64,000 bases of DNA from Thinopyrum elongatum (lineage: Eukaryota > Streptophyta > Magnoliopsida > Poales > Poaceae): contig CM022302.1 in NCBI GenBank assembly GCA_011799875.1, positions 324,976,683 through 325,040,682 of the forward strand. The letters are read 5' to 3'. Each line of letters opens with the position of its first letter. Position 1 is the stretch's first letter. A program made the position numbers and the translations under genes. Below, one piece after another: positions 10,859 through 22,189 of this stretch. The notes below the pieces were generated by a model, which saw only the letters and a program-made list of their open reading frames with translations, was not told the origin of the DNA and searched no databases.

Positions 10859-12449
10859 AGCTACTTCTTGAGCTTGCGTTGATTTTTCCCTTGAAGAGGA
10901 AAGGGTGATGCAGCAAAGTAGAGATAAGTATTTCCCTCAGTTAAGAACCAAGGTCTCAATCCAGTAGGAGGCACAAGCAAGTCTCCAATATATGCACCTG
11001 CATAAACTAACAAACACTTGCACACAACGCGAAAAGGGGGCTGTCAATCCCTTCACAGTCATGAACAAGAGTGAGATCTAATAGAGAGAGGTATAAAAGA
11101 TAAATAAAAGAGCAAACTAAAGTAAATATAAATAAATTGCAGCAAGGTATTTTTGGGTTTTTTTGGTTTATAGATCTGAAAATATATGATGGAAAATAGA
11201 CCCGGGGGCCATAGGTTTCACTAGAGGCTTCTCTCTTGAAGAAAACATATGGTGGGTAAACAAATTACTGTTGAGCAATTGATAGAAAAGCGCATAATTA
11301 TGAAGACATCTAAGGCAATGATCATGAATATAGGCATCACGTCTGTGACAAGTAGATCGACTCCCGCCTGCATGTACTACTATTACTCCACACATCAACC
11401 GCTATCCAGCATGCATCTAGTGAATTAAGTCAACAAGAACGGAGTAACGCTTTAAGTAAGATGACATAATGTAGAGGGATAAACTCAAGCAATATGATAT
11501 AAACCCCATATTTTTATCCTTGATGGCAACAATACAATACAATACAGTACATGCCTCGCTACCCCTTCTGTCACTGGGTGAGGACACCGCAAGATTGAAC
11601 CTAAAACTAAGCACCTCTCCCATTGCAAGAAAAACCAATCTAGTTGGCCAAACCAAACCGATAGTTCGAAGAGAAATACAAAGATATCTTAATCAAGCAT
11701 AAAAGAGTTCAGATAAGACTCAAATAATATTCATAGATAATCTGATCATAAATCCAAAATTCATCGGATCTCAACAAACGCACCGCAAAAGAAGATTACA
11801 TCGAATAGATCTCAAAGAACATCGAGGAGAACATTGTATTGAAGATCAAAGAGAGAGAAGAAACCATCTAGCTACTAGCTATGGACCCGTAGGTCTGTGG
11901 TAAACTACTCACACATCATCGAAAGGGCAGCAAGGTTGGTGTAGAGGTCCTCCGTGATCGAATCCCACTCCGGCGGAGTGCCGAAAAAGGCCCCAAGATG
12001 GGATCTCATGGGAACAGAGGCTTGCGGCGGCGGAAAAGTATTTTTGGTGTGCCCTCTGGCATAGGGGGAATATTTGAGGATTTATAGTGTGAAGATTAGG
12101 GTTAGGAGGTCCCCGAGGGGCCCACAAGCTCTGGGGGCGCCCCCCAGGGGGCGCCCCTATGGCTTGCGGCATCCTCGTGGATCTTCTGGCCTCCTCTCCA
12201 AGTCTCGTGGGTTTCTTCTGTTTCAAGAAAAATCACCATAAAGTTTTAATCTGTTTGGACTCCGTTTGATATTCCTTTTCTGTAAAAGTCAAAAACAAGG
12301 AAAAAACAGAAACTGGCACTGGGCTCTAGGTTAATAAGTTAGTCCCCAAAATAATATAAAAAAGCATATTAATGCATATAAAACATCCAAAACAAATAAT
12401 ATAAGAGCATGGAACAATAAAAAATTATAGATACGTTGGATACGTATCA
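10859..12449 (-). repeat. 3' LTR of the Athila-related non-autonomous element
   Basis: About 1.59 kb, matching 16317-17897 throughout. On the minus strand it begins TGATACG at 12449. It contains a TATA box (TATAAAT, 12080-12086) and, 47 bases upstream of it, the GC palindrome GGGGGCGCCCCC (12133-12144). Confidence 0.93.
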
Positions 12450-12463
12450 AGCATCCCCAAGCT
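12450..12463 (-). promoter_or_regulatory. polypurine tract
   Basis: The minus strand reads AGCTTGGGGATGCT directly before the 3' LTR start, the usual position and composition for plus-strand DNA priming. Confidence 0.75.
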
Positions 12464-15278
12464 TAATTCCTGCTCGTCCTCAAGTAGGTAAATGATAAAA
12501 ACCAGAATTTTTGATGTGAAATGCTACCTAACATATTTATCAATGCAATTTTCTTTATTGTGGCATGGATATTCGGATCCATAAGATTCAAAAAAAAAGT
12601 TCAATATTGACATACAAACAATAACACTTCAAGCATACTAATAAAGCAATCATGTCTTCTCAAAATAACATGGCCAAAGAAAGTTATCCCTACAAAATCA
12701 TATAGTCTGGCTATGCTCTATCTTCATCACACAAAATATTTCATCATGCACAACCCCGATGACAAGCCAAGCAATTGTTTCATACTTTTAATGTTCTCAA
12801 GCTTTTTCAACTTTCACGCAATACATGAGCGTGAGCCATGGATATAGCACTATTGGTGGAATAGAATATGGTGGAGGTTGTGAGGAGAAGACAAAAAGGA
12901 GAAAGTCTCACATCAACTAGGAAAATTAATGGGCTATGGAGATGCCCATCAATTGATATCGATGCAAGTGAGTAGGGATTGCCATGCAATGGATGCACTA
13001 GAGCTATAAGTGTATGAAAGCTCAAAAAGAAACTAAGTGGGTGTGCATCCAACTTGCTTGCTCACGAAGACCTAGGGCAATTTTGAGGAAGCCCGTCATT
13101 GGAATATACAAGCCAAGTTCTATAATGAAAAATTCCCACTAGTATATGAAAGTGACAAAATAGGAGACTCTCTATCATGAAGAACATGGTGCTACTTTGA
13201 AGCACAAGTGTGGAAAAAGGATAGTAACATTGTCCCTTCTCTCTTTTCTCTCATCATTTTTTTTTGTTTGGGCTCTTTGGCCACTTTTTTTTATTTTGGG
13301 CTCTTTGGCCTCTTTTATTTTTAAGTCCGGAGTCTCATCCCAACTTGTGAGGGAATCATAGCTTCCATCATCGTTTCCTCACATGGGACAATGCTCTAAT
13401 AATGATCATCACACTTTTATTTACTTACAACTCAAGAATTACAACTCGATACTAGAACAAAATATGACTCTATATGAATGCCTCCGGTGGTATACCGGGA
13501 TGTGCAATGATCAAGAGTGACATGTATAAAAAATATGAACGGTGGCCAAGCCACAAATACTATGCCAACTACATGATCATGCAAAGCAATATGACAATGA
13601 TGGTATGTGTCATAATAAACAGAACGATGGAAGTTGCATGGCAATATATCTCGGAATGGCTATGGAAATGCCATAATAGGTAGGTATGGTGACTGTTTTG
13701 AGGAAGGGTATATGGTGGGTTTAATGCACCGGTGAAAGTTGCGCGGTACTAGAGAGACTAGAAATGGTGGAAGGTTGAGAGTGCGTATAATCCATGGACT
13801 CAACATTAGTCATAAAGAACTCACATACTTATTGCAAAATTTATTAGCCATCAAAACAAAGTACCAATACGCATGCTCCTAGGGGGATAGATTGGTAGGA
13901 AAAGACCATTGCTCGTCCCCGACCGCCACTCATAAGGAAGACAATCAAAAATAAATCATGCTCCGACTTCATCACATAACGGTTCACCATACATGCATGC
14001 TACAGGAATCACAAACTTTAACACAAGTATTTATACCAATCCATAATTACTCACTAGCATGACTTTAATATCACCATCTTTATATCTCAAAACAAATGCA
14101 AGGAATCAAACTTCTCATATTATTCAATGCTCTTATATAAAAGTTTTTATTATATCCCTCTTGGATGCCCATCATATTAGGACTAAATTCATAACCTAAG
14201 CAAATTACCATGCTGTTTAAAGATTCTCAAAATAATATAAGTGAAGCATGAGAGTTCATCAATTTCTATAAAATAAAACCACCACCGTGCTCTAAAAAGA
14301 TATAAGTGAAGTACTAGAGCAACTACCTAGCTCAAAAGATATAAGTGAAGCACATAGAGTATTCTAATAAATTCACGATTAATGTGTGTCCCTCTCAAAA
14401 GGTGTGTATAGCAAGGATGATCATGCAAAACTAAAAAGCAAAGACTCATATCATACAAGACGCTCCAAGCAAAACACATATCATGTGGTGAATAAAAATA
14501 TAGCCCCAAGTAAAGTTACCGATGGATTGAAGACAAAAGAGGGGAAGCCATTCGAGGCATCCCCAAGCTTAGATGCTTCGTTGTCCTTGAATATTACCTT
14601 GGGGTTCCTTGGGCATCCCCAAGATTAGGCTCTTTCCACTCCTTATTCCGTTGTCCATCAAAACTTTACCCAAAACTTGAAAACTTCACAACACAAAACT
14701 CAACAGAAAACTCGTAAGATCCGTTAGTATAATAAAATAAATCACCACTTTAGGTACTGTTGTGAACTTATTATAAATTTATATTGGTGTAATATCTACT
14801 GTATTCCAACTTCTCCATGGTTCATACCCCCCGATACTACACATAGATTCATCAAAATAAGCAAACAACACATAGAAAACAGAATCTGTCAAAAACAGAA
14901 TAGTCTGTAGTAACCATAATATTAGTCATACTTCTGTAACTCAAAAATTCTGAAAATTTAGGAAAACATAGTCAATTAATATATCAATCTTGTGTAAAAA
15001 ATTAGAATTTTCCACGCTCCAGTGAATTCAAACAATTATGTTACTGTACACAAAAGTTTCTGTTTTTCAGCAAATCCAAATCAACGATATACCAAAGTAT
15101 TCCAAACGTTTTGCTTGGATCAAACACTAATTAAAATAGCAAAACACAATTACTACAGAGGTAATAATGTGTATTTATTGAAAAACAGGAGCAAAAACAA
15201 AAAACACAAAATAAAAATTGGGTTGCCTCCCAACAAGCGCTATTATTTAACGGCCCTAAATAGGCATAAAACATAGAT
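12464..15278. other. non-coding interior of the non-autonomous element
   Basis: AT-rich, with no protein domain on either strand. Short phrases such as gcatccccaag recur near 12450, 14560 and 14610, the last two probably remains of duplicated polypurine-type sequence. I see no nested insertion. Confidence 0.7.
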
Positions 15279-16095
15279 CTAGGTATTATTATCTTTGGTA
15301 TGCAATTCTTCAATTTCACGTTTATATCCCCTAGGAGATTCATTGGGTTTATTGATGGTCACACTCCTAGGTAGGAAATCAAGAAATTCACTTGTAGTAA
15401 TTGGTTCTTTAATGATATTGACAAAGCTAGGGTAAACACTATTCATCTTAAGATCTTCGTTTCCTTTACTAGATGATTCACCCTTATTTTTAGGAACATA
15501 AATATACTTAGTAGCTTTAGTAGGAGGAAAACTTGGAGTAGTTTTAACAGCGGCAAAAGCAGAACACAAGTTGGTAATAATATCTTCTTACTTATCAATT
15601 CTAGTAAAACCTTGATCTATTTTCTCATTAACTATAGGTTCCTTTTCCTTTAGATTCTTTAAAGTGATTCCTACCTTTGATCCAATTTGAGTAATGTGAT
15701 TATGAATCTTTTTATCCAAATTTTCGATAAGCTCTACAGTAGAAATTTTATTCTCAATAATATCAAGCCTTTGCATCACATGTTCCAAAGTTAAAATCGT
15801 TTCATTAACCATAAGTGGTGGTGATCCTCCCAAATTTATCATAGCATTGTAAGCATCCAAAGTATGACTACCCAAAAAATTACCCCCAGTAATGGTGTCC
15901 AGCACATATCTATACCAAATATTAACACCAACATAAAAATTTCGGAGAAGAACGGTGGTAGATTGCTTATGAGTAGATCTATTCTGAGCATTGCAAATTC
16001 TATACTAAGCATCTTTTAAATTTTCTCCTTCCCTTTTGTTTAAAATTAAGAACCTCACTTTCAGGGGTGTTAACAATGGTAGAAGTACTAGCCAT
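15279..16095 (-). pseudogene. gag-like protein of the non-autonomous element, broken
   Basis: Starts at ATG 16093-16095 (MASTSTIVNTPESEVLNFKQ). A one-base gain near 16035 shifts the frame. It then reads GENLKDA, a TAG where Trp is expected (*YRICNAQNRSTHKQ), LRNFYVGVNIWYRYVLDTI, GGNFLGSHTLDAYNAMINLG and a coiled-coil-like VMQRLDIIENKISTVELIEN. A further stop follows at 15588-15590 (RIDK*), then it is open to 15279. The segment matches the N-terminal part of Athila-type Gag, which packages element RNA. With three lesions it cannot make full-length Gag. Confidence 0.75.
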
Positions 16096-16287
16096 GATAG
16101 CAAAACAAGCGATCTAGCACTCAAGCAAACGAAAAAGACGAACCAAAGAAGGGCGAATAAAAAGGCAAATATTTTTGTGAAAACGTTATAGAAGTGGGGG
16201 AGAGGAAAACGAGAGGCAAATGTCGCATAATGTAAGTGCAAGAGATGAGAGTTTAAGATGGGCACTTGGTAGGCTTGATGTAGAACC

Positions 16288-16305
16288 TCCCTGGCAACGG
16301 CGCCA
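16288..16305 (-). promoter_or_regulatory. primer binding site (tRNA-Asp)
   Basis: The minus strand reads TGGCGCCGTTGCCAGGGA, complementary to the 3' end of plant tRNA-Asp apart from one base, 11 bases inside the 5' LTR. Confidence 0.9.
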
Positions 16306-16316
16306 GAAATTCTTCC

Positions 16317-17897
16317 TGCTACTTCTTGAGCTTGCGTTGATTTTTCCCTTGAAGAGGAAAGGGTGATGCAGTAAAGTAGAGATAAGTATTTCCCTCAGTT
16401 AAGAACCAAGGTATCAATCCAGTAGGAGGCACAAGCAAGTCTCCAATATATGCACCTGCACAAACTAACAAACACTTGCACACAACGCGAAAAAGGGATT
16501 GCCAATCCCTTCACGGTCACGAACAAGAGTGAGATCTAATAGAGATAGGTATAAAAGATAAATAAAAGAGCAAACTAAAGTAAATATAAATAAATTGCAG
16601 CAAGGTATTTTTGGGTTTTTTTGGTTTATAGATCTGAAAATATATGATGGAAAATAGACCCGGGGGCCATAGGTTTCACTAGAGGCTTCTCTCTTGAAGA
16701 AAACATACGGTGGGTAAACAAATTACTGTTGAGCAATTGATAGAAAAGCGCATAATTATGAAGACATCTAAGGCAATGATCATGAATATAGGCATCACAT
16801 CCGTGACAAGTAGACCGACTGCTGCATGCATCTATTACTATTACTCCACACATCGACCACTATCCAGCATGTATCTAGTGAATTAAGTTAACAAGAACGG
16901 AGTAACGCTTTAAGCAAGATGACATGATGTAGAGGGATAAACTCAAGCAATATGATATAAACCCCATCTTTTTATCCTTGATGGCAACAATACAATACGT
17001 GCCTCGCTACCCCTTCTGTCACTGGGTGAGGACACCGCAAGATTGAACCCAAAACTAAGCACCTCTCCAATTGCAAGAAAAACCAATCTAGTTGGCCAAA
17101 CCAAACCGATAGTTTGAAGACAAATACAAAGATATCTTAACCATGCATAAAAGAGTTCAGAGAAGACTCAAATAATATTCATAGATAATCTGATCATAAA
17201 TCCACAATTCATCGGATCTCAACAAATGCACCGCAAAAGAAGATTACATCGAATAGATCTCTAAGAACATCGAGGAGAACATTGTATTGAAGATAAAAGA
17301 GAGAGAAGAAGCCATCTAGCTAATATCTATGGACCCGTAGGTCTGTGGTAAACTACTCACACATCATCAGAAGGGCAGCAAGGTTGGTGTAGAGGTCCTT
17401 CGGGATCGAATACCCCTCTAGCGGAGTGCCGGAAATGGCCCCAAGATGGGATCTCACGAGAACAGAGGCTTGCGGCGGCAGAAAAGTATTTTTGGTGTGC
17501 CCTCTGGCATAGGGGGAATATTTGAGGATTTATAGTGCGAAGATTAGGGTTAGGAGGTCCCCGAGGGGCCCATAAGCCCTGGGGGCGCCCCCTGGGGCGC
17601 GCCCCTATGGCTTGGGGCCTGCTCATGGATCTTTTGGCCTCCTCTCCAAGTCTCGTGGGTTTCTTCTGGTCCAAGAAAAATCACCGTAAAGTTTTATTCT
17701 GTTTGGACTCCGTTTGATATTCCTTTTCTGTAAAAGTTAAAAACAAGGAAAAAACAGAAACTGGCACTGGGCTCTAGGATAATAAGTTAGTCCCAAAAAT
17801 AATATAAAATAGCATATTAATGCATATAAAACATCCAAAACAGATAATATAATAGCATGGAACAATCAAAAATTATAGATACATTGGAGACGTATTA
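16317..17897 (-). repeat. 5' LTR of the Athila-related non-autonomous element
   Basis: About 1.58 kb, partner of 10859-12449. The TATA box TATAAAT lies at 17528-17534 on the minus strand, and the palindrome GGGGGCGCCCCC at 17581-17592 is upstream of it. It would drive minus-strand transcription into the gag remnant. Confidence 0.93.
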
Positions 17898-17902
17898 CAG
17901 TG
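17898..17902. repeat. target site duplication cagtg (right)
   Basis: Identical to 10854-10858. Confidence 0.8.
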
Positions 17903-18257
17903 CCATGCACGCAGAGACAGAAGCCGGGTGCGCGGAAAGCGACGAGTCGGTGGCCAGCTTCTCTGTGTCCGCCGCCATCATCGAGGAGAAGTAGAACACG
18001 GGAGGCCATCGCCGCTTGGGTCCCATGAAGGCCACCGCCGAGGCGACGACTGCGTATACAGGCGGTGTCTTGCCCGGTTCATCTCTTGCGAGGACCTTCG
18101 TCGACCCCGCAAGTGTCTACCGGACATGAGGAAGATCCCATGAAGGCCACCATCGAGGCGACGACTGCGTACACAGGTGGTGTCTTGCCCGGTTCGTCTT
18201 TTGCGAGGACCTTCGTCGACGCCGCAAGTGTCTGCCGGACATGAGGAAGACAAAGGG
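17903..18257 (+). pseudogene. 3' part of the interrupted host open region
   Basis: Continues the GC-rich region that ends at 10858. The most protein-like frame reads SDESVASFSVSAAIIEEK and then a TAG at 17992-17994, followed in the same frame by GPMKATAEATTAYTGGVLPG. This suggests a former longer protein with a nonsense codon. A 115-bp duplication follows. The family is not recognised. Confidence 0.4.
18021..18250. repeat. 115-bp tandem duplication
   Basis: Units 18021-18135 and 18136-18250 differ at only a handful of bases (for example accgccgagg/accatcgagg and gtatacagg/gtacacagg). The unit encodes MKATAEATTAYTGGVLPGSS-type text on the plus strand; 115 is not a multiple of three. Confidence 0.9.
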
Positions 18258-19015
18258 ATCCGCGGGCGGCCATTTAGATCAGGTAATAATTATACCTCGA
18301 GAGCCGGATTAGCACAGCTTAGTTCATGTAAATGTAATGAAATTCATCATGTTTATATGAAAATCTGGCATTTTTATACAAAATCCTTCATGTTTATATG
18401 AAATCAATCCGTGTTTGCATGAATTTTGTCTGGTTGGTTAGAGTTGTGAAAATGTATGCCGTTGGCATTGGATGTCGTCCTTCGCGGACGGAAGAAGGAG
18501 GAAATTTGTCGGTTGCCATTGGAGATGCTCTTATGCTGGAAATAATAGAGTCACATCAAATCCATTTGAGTTAATTGCGTGTATGATTCTCAAAGATAAA
18601 AAGTTAATTGCATGTAAAGTGTACATGACTTGCAGGGTGGCTACAGATTCATACATAAAGTTAAAAAGAAACAAATCAATCCTTAATCTTGTATTCTAAG
18701 TACTCTGTGGGTTCCACTATCAGTAGAGTAGCGAAAGAAGTATATATTAAAAAATATAAAAATCTAACATTTAAGAAAGAATTTAAACTCAGGTCATCGC
18801 ATTGCGAGCATCCGGCGCTAACCAGTCCACCAGATGTTCTTTCTAGACGATGCAAGAGATATCCTTCTTTTAAATAGTTACTGCGATAATTCGTTTAAAG
18901 TGATATATTTTATGTCTGCCCCGAATGATCTCAAATTCACTAGTAGTAACAAAGAAAAGGTTGCCTTGTTAATTAATAGAAAACCGGGCGAAAACCATCA
19001 CATGAGGCCGGAAAA
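18258..19015. other. non-coding flank of the host region
   Basis: AT-rich. 18340-18420 has recurring catgtttatatgaaa phrases like a 3' untranslated region. I see no gene. Confidence 0.45.
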
Positions 19016-19020
19016 ACAAG
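19016..19020. repeat. target site duplication acaag (left) of the outer element
   Basis: Identical to 48048-48052. Confidence 0.93.
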
Positions 19021-19193
19021 TGATGCGGAGCATCCTATGGTCATCCCCATGTACACTACGACTACTCCCCAAGCCCCAAGAGGACATACAACGAGACCTC
19101 AAGCATATGCCATTGGACACAAGGTTAACTCGCTCCTTTCCGAACCATCACTTTCCACATGTGAGACATGGCTACTACCTCAAACATATGTTC

Positions 19194-19346
19194 TACTCCC
19201 TCTGTCCCAAAATTCTTGTCTTAGATTTGTCTAAATACAGATATATCTAGATTTGTCTAAATATAGATGTATCTAGTTACATTTTAGTGTTAGATACATC
19301 CGTATCTAGACAAATTTAAGACAAGAAATTTGGGACGGAGGGAGTA
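19194..19346. mobile_element. Stowaway-type MITE inside the 5' LTR
   Basis: 149 bp (19196-19344) with inverted ends ctccctctgtcccaaa and tttgggacggagggag, flanked by TA (19194-19195, 19345-19346). The partner LTR at 47285-47300 shows the empty site with a single TA (gtgctatgcatgacc), which proves insertion after the host element had integrated. Confidence 0.97.
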
Positions 19347-19716
19347 CGCATGACCAGGAGCCAAGAGGAAGACCATGGAGCAGCTAAGGAACAAGTACGA
19401 TTGAAGGAGAAAAGCATACGCGAAGACGGAGAAGAATCAGAGCAAGACTGGACTTGCCCGGATCATCCAGATGCACAGCCGGACGATCCGGACCAAGCCC
19501 GGATGATCCGGACCCCCACCCGGACGATCCGGGTAATGTGCCCGAAGACACCCGACGCCTGCTCAATGAAGCCGGATCATCCGGACGGCCGTCGGATCAT
19601 CCAGACCCCCGACGCCCGGATCATCCGGGCCATCATCCGGACCATGCCTGCGCGCGTGACTTGGGCCAAGGCCCGTGTACCCCTTCGCCCCTCACTTACC
19701 CCTTCGTGGCTTAGAC

Positions 19717-19724
19717 TATATATA
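19717..19724 (+). promoter_or_regulatory. LTR TATA box (5' LTR of the outer element)
   Basis: TATATATA in the context ttagac-tatatatactcctccc; also present at 47671-47678 in the other LTR. It marks the U3/R region of the promoter. Confidence 0.75.
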
Positions 19725-20109
19725 CTCCTCCCCCTCCTCCATTTCAGGGTTAGCAAAGGATTAGCTCATTTTAGGAGATAGAGCTTTGCTCATCCACTTG
19801 ACACCTTCTCCATTGGAGTTCACGGCCTCTACGGAGAAGATCCCCCAAGTGGATTCAAGACCCCTCACGGGAAGACCTTCAAGACCTCCTCACGGAGAAG
19901 AACTTGCTACTTGTATCGTCCTTTGTTGATCGTGGATCGTGTATCTCTTCGTGTATTCAGATCTAGCACATGTGTAATCGAATCTTGTTGGTTTGAGTGA
20001 TTCCCCTCATGTGTCCCCTCGTGTTTTTTCCTCGTGTTCTTCGTGTTCTCCGCGGGATCCGCTCCAATCGTGAAAGATCGGGCATCTAGGGTTCTACCCT
20101 ACATCATCT

Positions 20110-20120
20110 TGGATCAGAGC
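20110..20120 (+). promoter_or_regulatory. primer binding site, initiator tRNA-Met-like
   Basis: TGGATCAGAGC three bases after the LTR. The canonical site is TGGTATCAGAGC, so one base is missing. Confidence 0.7.
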
Positions 20121-20780
20121 AAGGTTGATCATGAATTTGGAGCCCCTACCCCTCTTTTTCTAGCCTAATTTTGTTGTGTTCTTCTCCAATTTCGAAAATC
20201 CCCACCAAAAATAGCCCCCAAAATTTTTTGTAATTTGTTCGTTTGATGATGTTTTGTTGATTTTGATCCATGGACTCGTTGTGTTTCGAGTGGATCTAGC
20301 TTCCCCACAAGTTTCCCCACCTTCCATCCACAAAATCTCCTCAATTTTGTCCCCGAAATCATCCATTTCCGTCCAAAAATTCGTCCCCAAGAGGAAATCC
20401 CCCGGATCATCCGGACATGCTCCCGGATCATCCGGACTCCGCCCGGATCAGCTGGACCCGCTCCCGGACGTCTGAATAACCTAGACACCCGAATACCCGT
20501 ACCCGAGTTGACGAACCCGGATCATCCGGAAGTACTCTCGGATCATCCGGATCTGACCCGGATCAGCTGGACCTCCTCCCGGATGTCCGGGTAACCCTGA
20601 CACTGACAGGGCTGAATTCTTGTTTCGGCCATAACTAATTCATACGGAGTCCGATTTTGACGTTCTTTAGCTTGTTTTGAAGATATTGACATCCCTCATA
20701 CCAAAAAAATACTACCAACATCATTTGACTCCATCAAATTTTTGGAACTTTGGCATCTTTGCCTAGGCCTTCCACGATAT
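20121..20780 (+). other. 5' leader of the outer element, first part
   Basis: Untranslated leader between the primer site and the Tat insertion. It contains a second cluster of the CCGGATCATCCGG motif (exact copies at 20402-20414, 20423-20435 and 20517-20529, variants to about 20590). No reading frame of note. Confidence 0.75.
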
Positions 20781-20785
20781 CACCC
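20781..20785. repeat. target site duplication caccc (left) of the Tat element
   Basis: Identical to 31186-31190. Confidence 0.93.
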
Positions 20786-21692
20786 TGTCGTGGGAAAACA
20801 CGGCCACCTATGGGGCCATCGGCCTTTTGGTTCGGCAGGGGGGAAGGACGCATTGCACAAAGAGCGAAGGGCACGGGGCAGCACGACAGCGATCACACGA
20901 GCAGTTTTTACCCAGGTTCGGGCCGTCGCGAGGGGTAAAACCCTACTCCTGGTTTGGTGGATTGATGAGAGGACCGTGGTGGAGACGCAGTGCTCTAGCC
21001 CGGCAAGGTCGCCTCGGGGCGAGAGCAGCTACGCGTGTATGAGTGTACAAGGGTCCGAATCCTTTCTAAGGTTGCCATGGCCCTCCTTTTATAGATCAAG
21101 GGGTCATCACAATGCCAAATCAGTCATTGCGTACTGATTAGATAGCGAACAGTGCTATCATACCTAACTCTACAGACAGGACAGAGCGCATTAAATGCGC
21201 CGCTTAGTGTCACATTGTAGCGTAGCCCGGCAAGCCTTGCCGTGCCGTTTGGCCACCTTCTTGTCTGCCTGCATGACACGTCCCTGGACGGGTGTCATTT
21301 GGAGGTGATTTCCTCCGGAAGTGGCTGCCACGTGCCAAGTAACGGCCACTTAGCCACTTGGGGGCTCGACACCGCACCGATCGATGACTTGCATTGCTCT
21401 GAGGTGGAGCCTTGGTGGGGTAATCCGCCCTCAGCATTCCCGGCAAGCCTGCCGGGGCAATCTTGAGACTTGTCTTCGGGGCAACCTCGTCCCCGCCAGG
21501 CTTGCCTGCCCGGCAAGGGAGGTTTTTCCTTAGTGGTATCTTGCTCCTTTGGTTGGTCTTGGTCTTCTTGATCCGCCCTTTGATTTCTCAAAGAGTTGAT
21601 CTCTTCTGGTTGGTCTGGTCTTGGATGCTGCAATCTTGTTCTCAAGCCTGTGTATAGTCTGGGCAACACACCTGGGGTTTGTTGCACCGACA
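20786..21692 (-). repeat. 3' LTR of the Tat element
   Basis: 907 bp, tgtcgtggg...ttgcaccgaca, matching 30244-31185. A TATAAAAG box lies on the minus strand at 21086-21093. Confidence 0.95.
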
Positions 21693-22104
21693 GGAGCCCT
21701 CGGGCCTGGCCTGAACGCGCTGCCGAGCGTCGTCGGGGTAGGCCCTGTCCAATACACAGGCGGGGAGGTTGCGGTAGCTCACCCTTTTGAGATCTTCTTT
21801 GCTTCTTCATTCATCCGAGCTTGAGTCAGTTTCTGGTTTTCCCGCGCATCGTGTAACGCCAATTGTAGTGGGGCCATCCCTGTAATGGCCCGTGAATGAC
21901 TTAAACGCACGGGTGAGTAACTGCCAATTCACTCTTCCCACCACGTTCTTATCCCTCGCCACGTATGTTGCATGCATTGAGTGGGGTAGGTAACGAAGGC
22001 GCGTGGTGCGGGGAGAGCGTCATGGCACGGGCCCGATCTTCTTGGGTTGGTGGAGAGGGACGGCGGTTACCCACCGAAGAATCAGCCCGCAACCCCAGCT
22101 CGCC
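21693..22104. other. spacer between the 3' LTR and the antisense gene of the Tat element
   Basis: Non-coding. It would contain the promoter of the plus-strand antisense gene and the polypurine tract of the element, which is weak here (minus strand ...GAGGGCTCC next to the LTR). Confidence 0.5.
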
Positions 22105-22112
22105 TATAAAAG
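22105..22112 (+). promoter_or_regulatory. TATA box of the antisense gene
   Basis: tataaaag in gcctataaaagggggcg, a strong plant TATA box on the strand opposite to the polyprotein, about 78 bases before the ATG at 22190. Confidence 0.7.
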
Positions 22113-22189
22113 GGGGCGAGGAGGAGCGGAAGTGCTCATCCACTCGCCTCTCCTCCTCATCCCCTGTCTTCTGGCGTTGTGCCTTCGTC

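Larger units (their letters stand above)
10859..17897 (-). mobile_element. non-autonomous Gypsy LTR retrotransposon, Athila-related
   Basis: A 7.0-kb element read on the minus strand. The 5' LTR is at the right (16317-17897) and the 3' LTR at the left (10859-12449), with a tRNA-Asp primer site, a polypurine tract and a 5-bp TSD. The LTR start resembles that of Sabrina/WHAM-type wheat elements (TGATACGT-TCCAACGTATC on the minus strand). The only coding trace is a broken gag near the primer site; no protease, RT, RNase H or integrase motif is visible in the remaining 2.8 kb. Many single-base differences and several small indels separate the LTRs, so it is not a very young insertion. Family name not assigned with certainty. 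Confidence 0.9.
19021..20106 (+). repeat. 5' LTR of the outer element (contains a MITE)
   Basis: Starts tgatgcggagcatcc and ends ctaccctacatca. Without the MITE it is about 935 bp, close to the 932 bp of its partner at 47116-48047. It contains the CCGGATCATCCGG-type array (about 19457-19645) and a TATA box at 19717-19724. Confidence 0.95.

Noticed and set aside
16288..16305. tRNA gene fragments at the primer sites
   Set aside because: These match only tRNA 3' ends and sit next to LTRs, as primer binding sites do; no tRNA cloverleaf is present here or elsewhere in the window.
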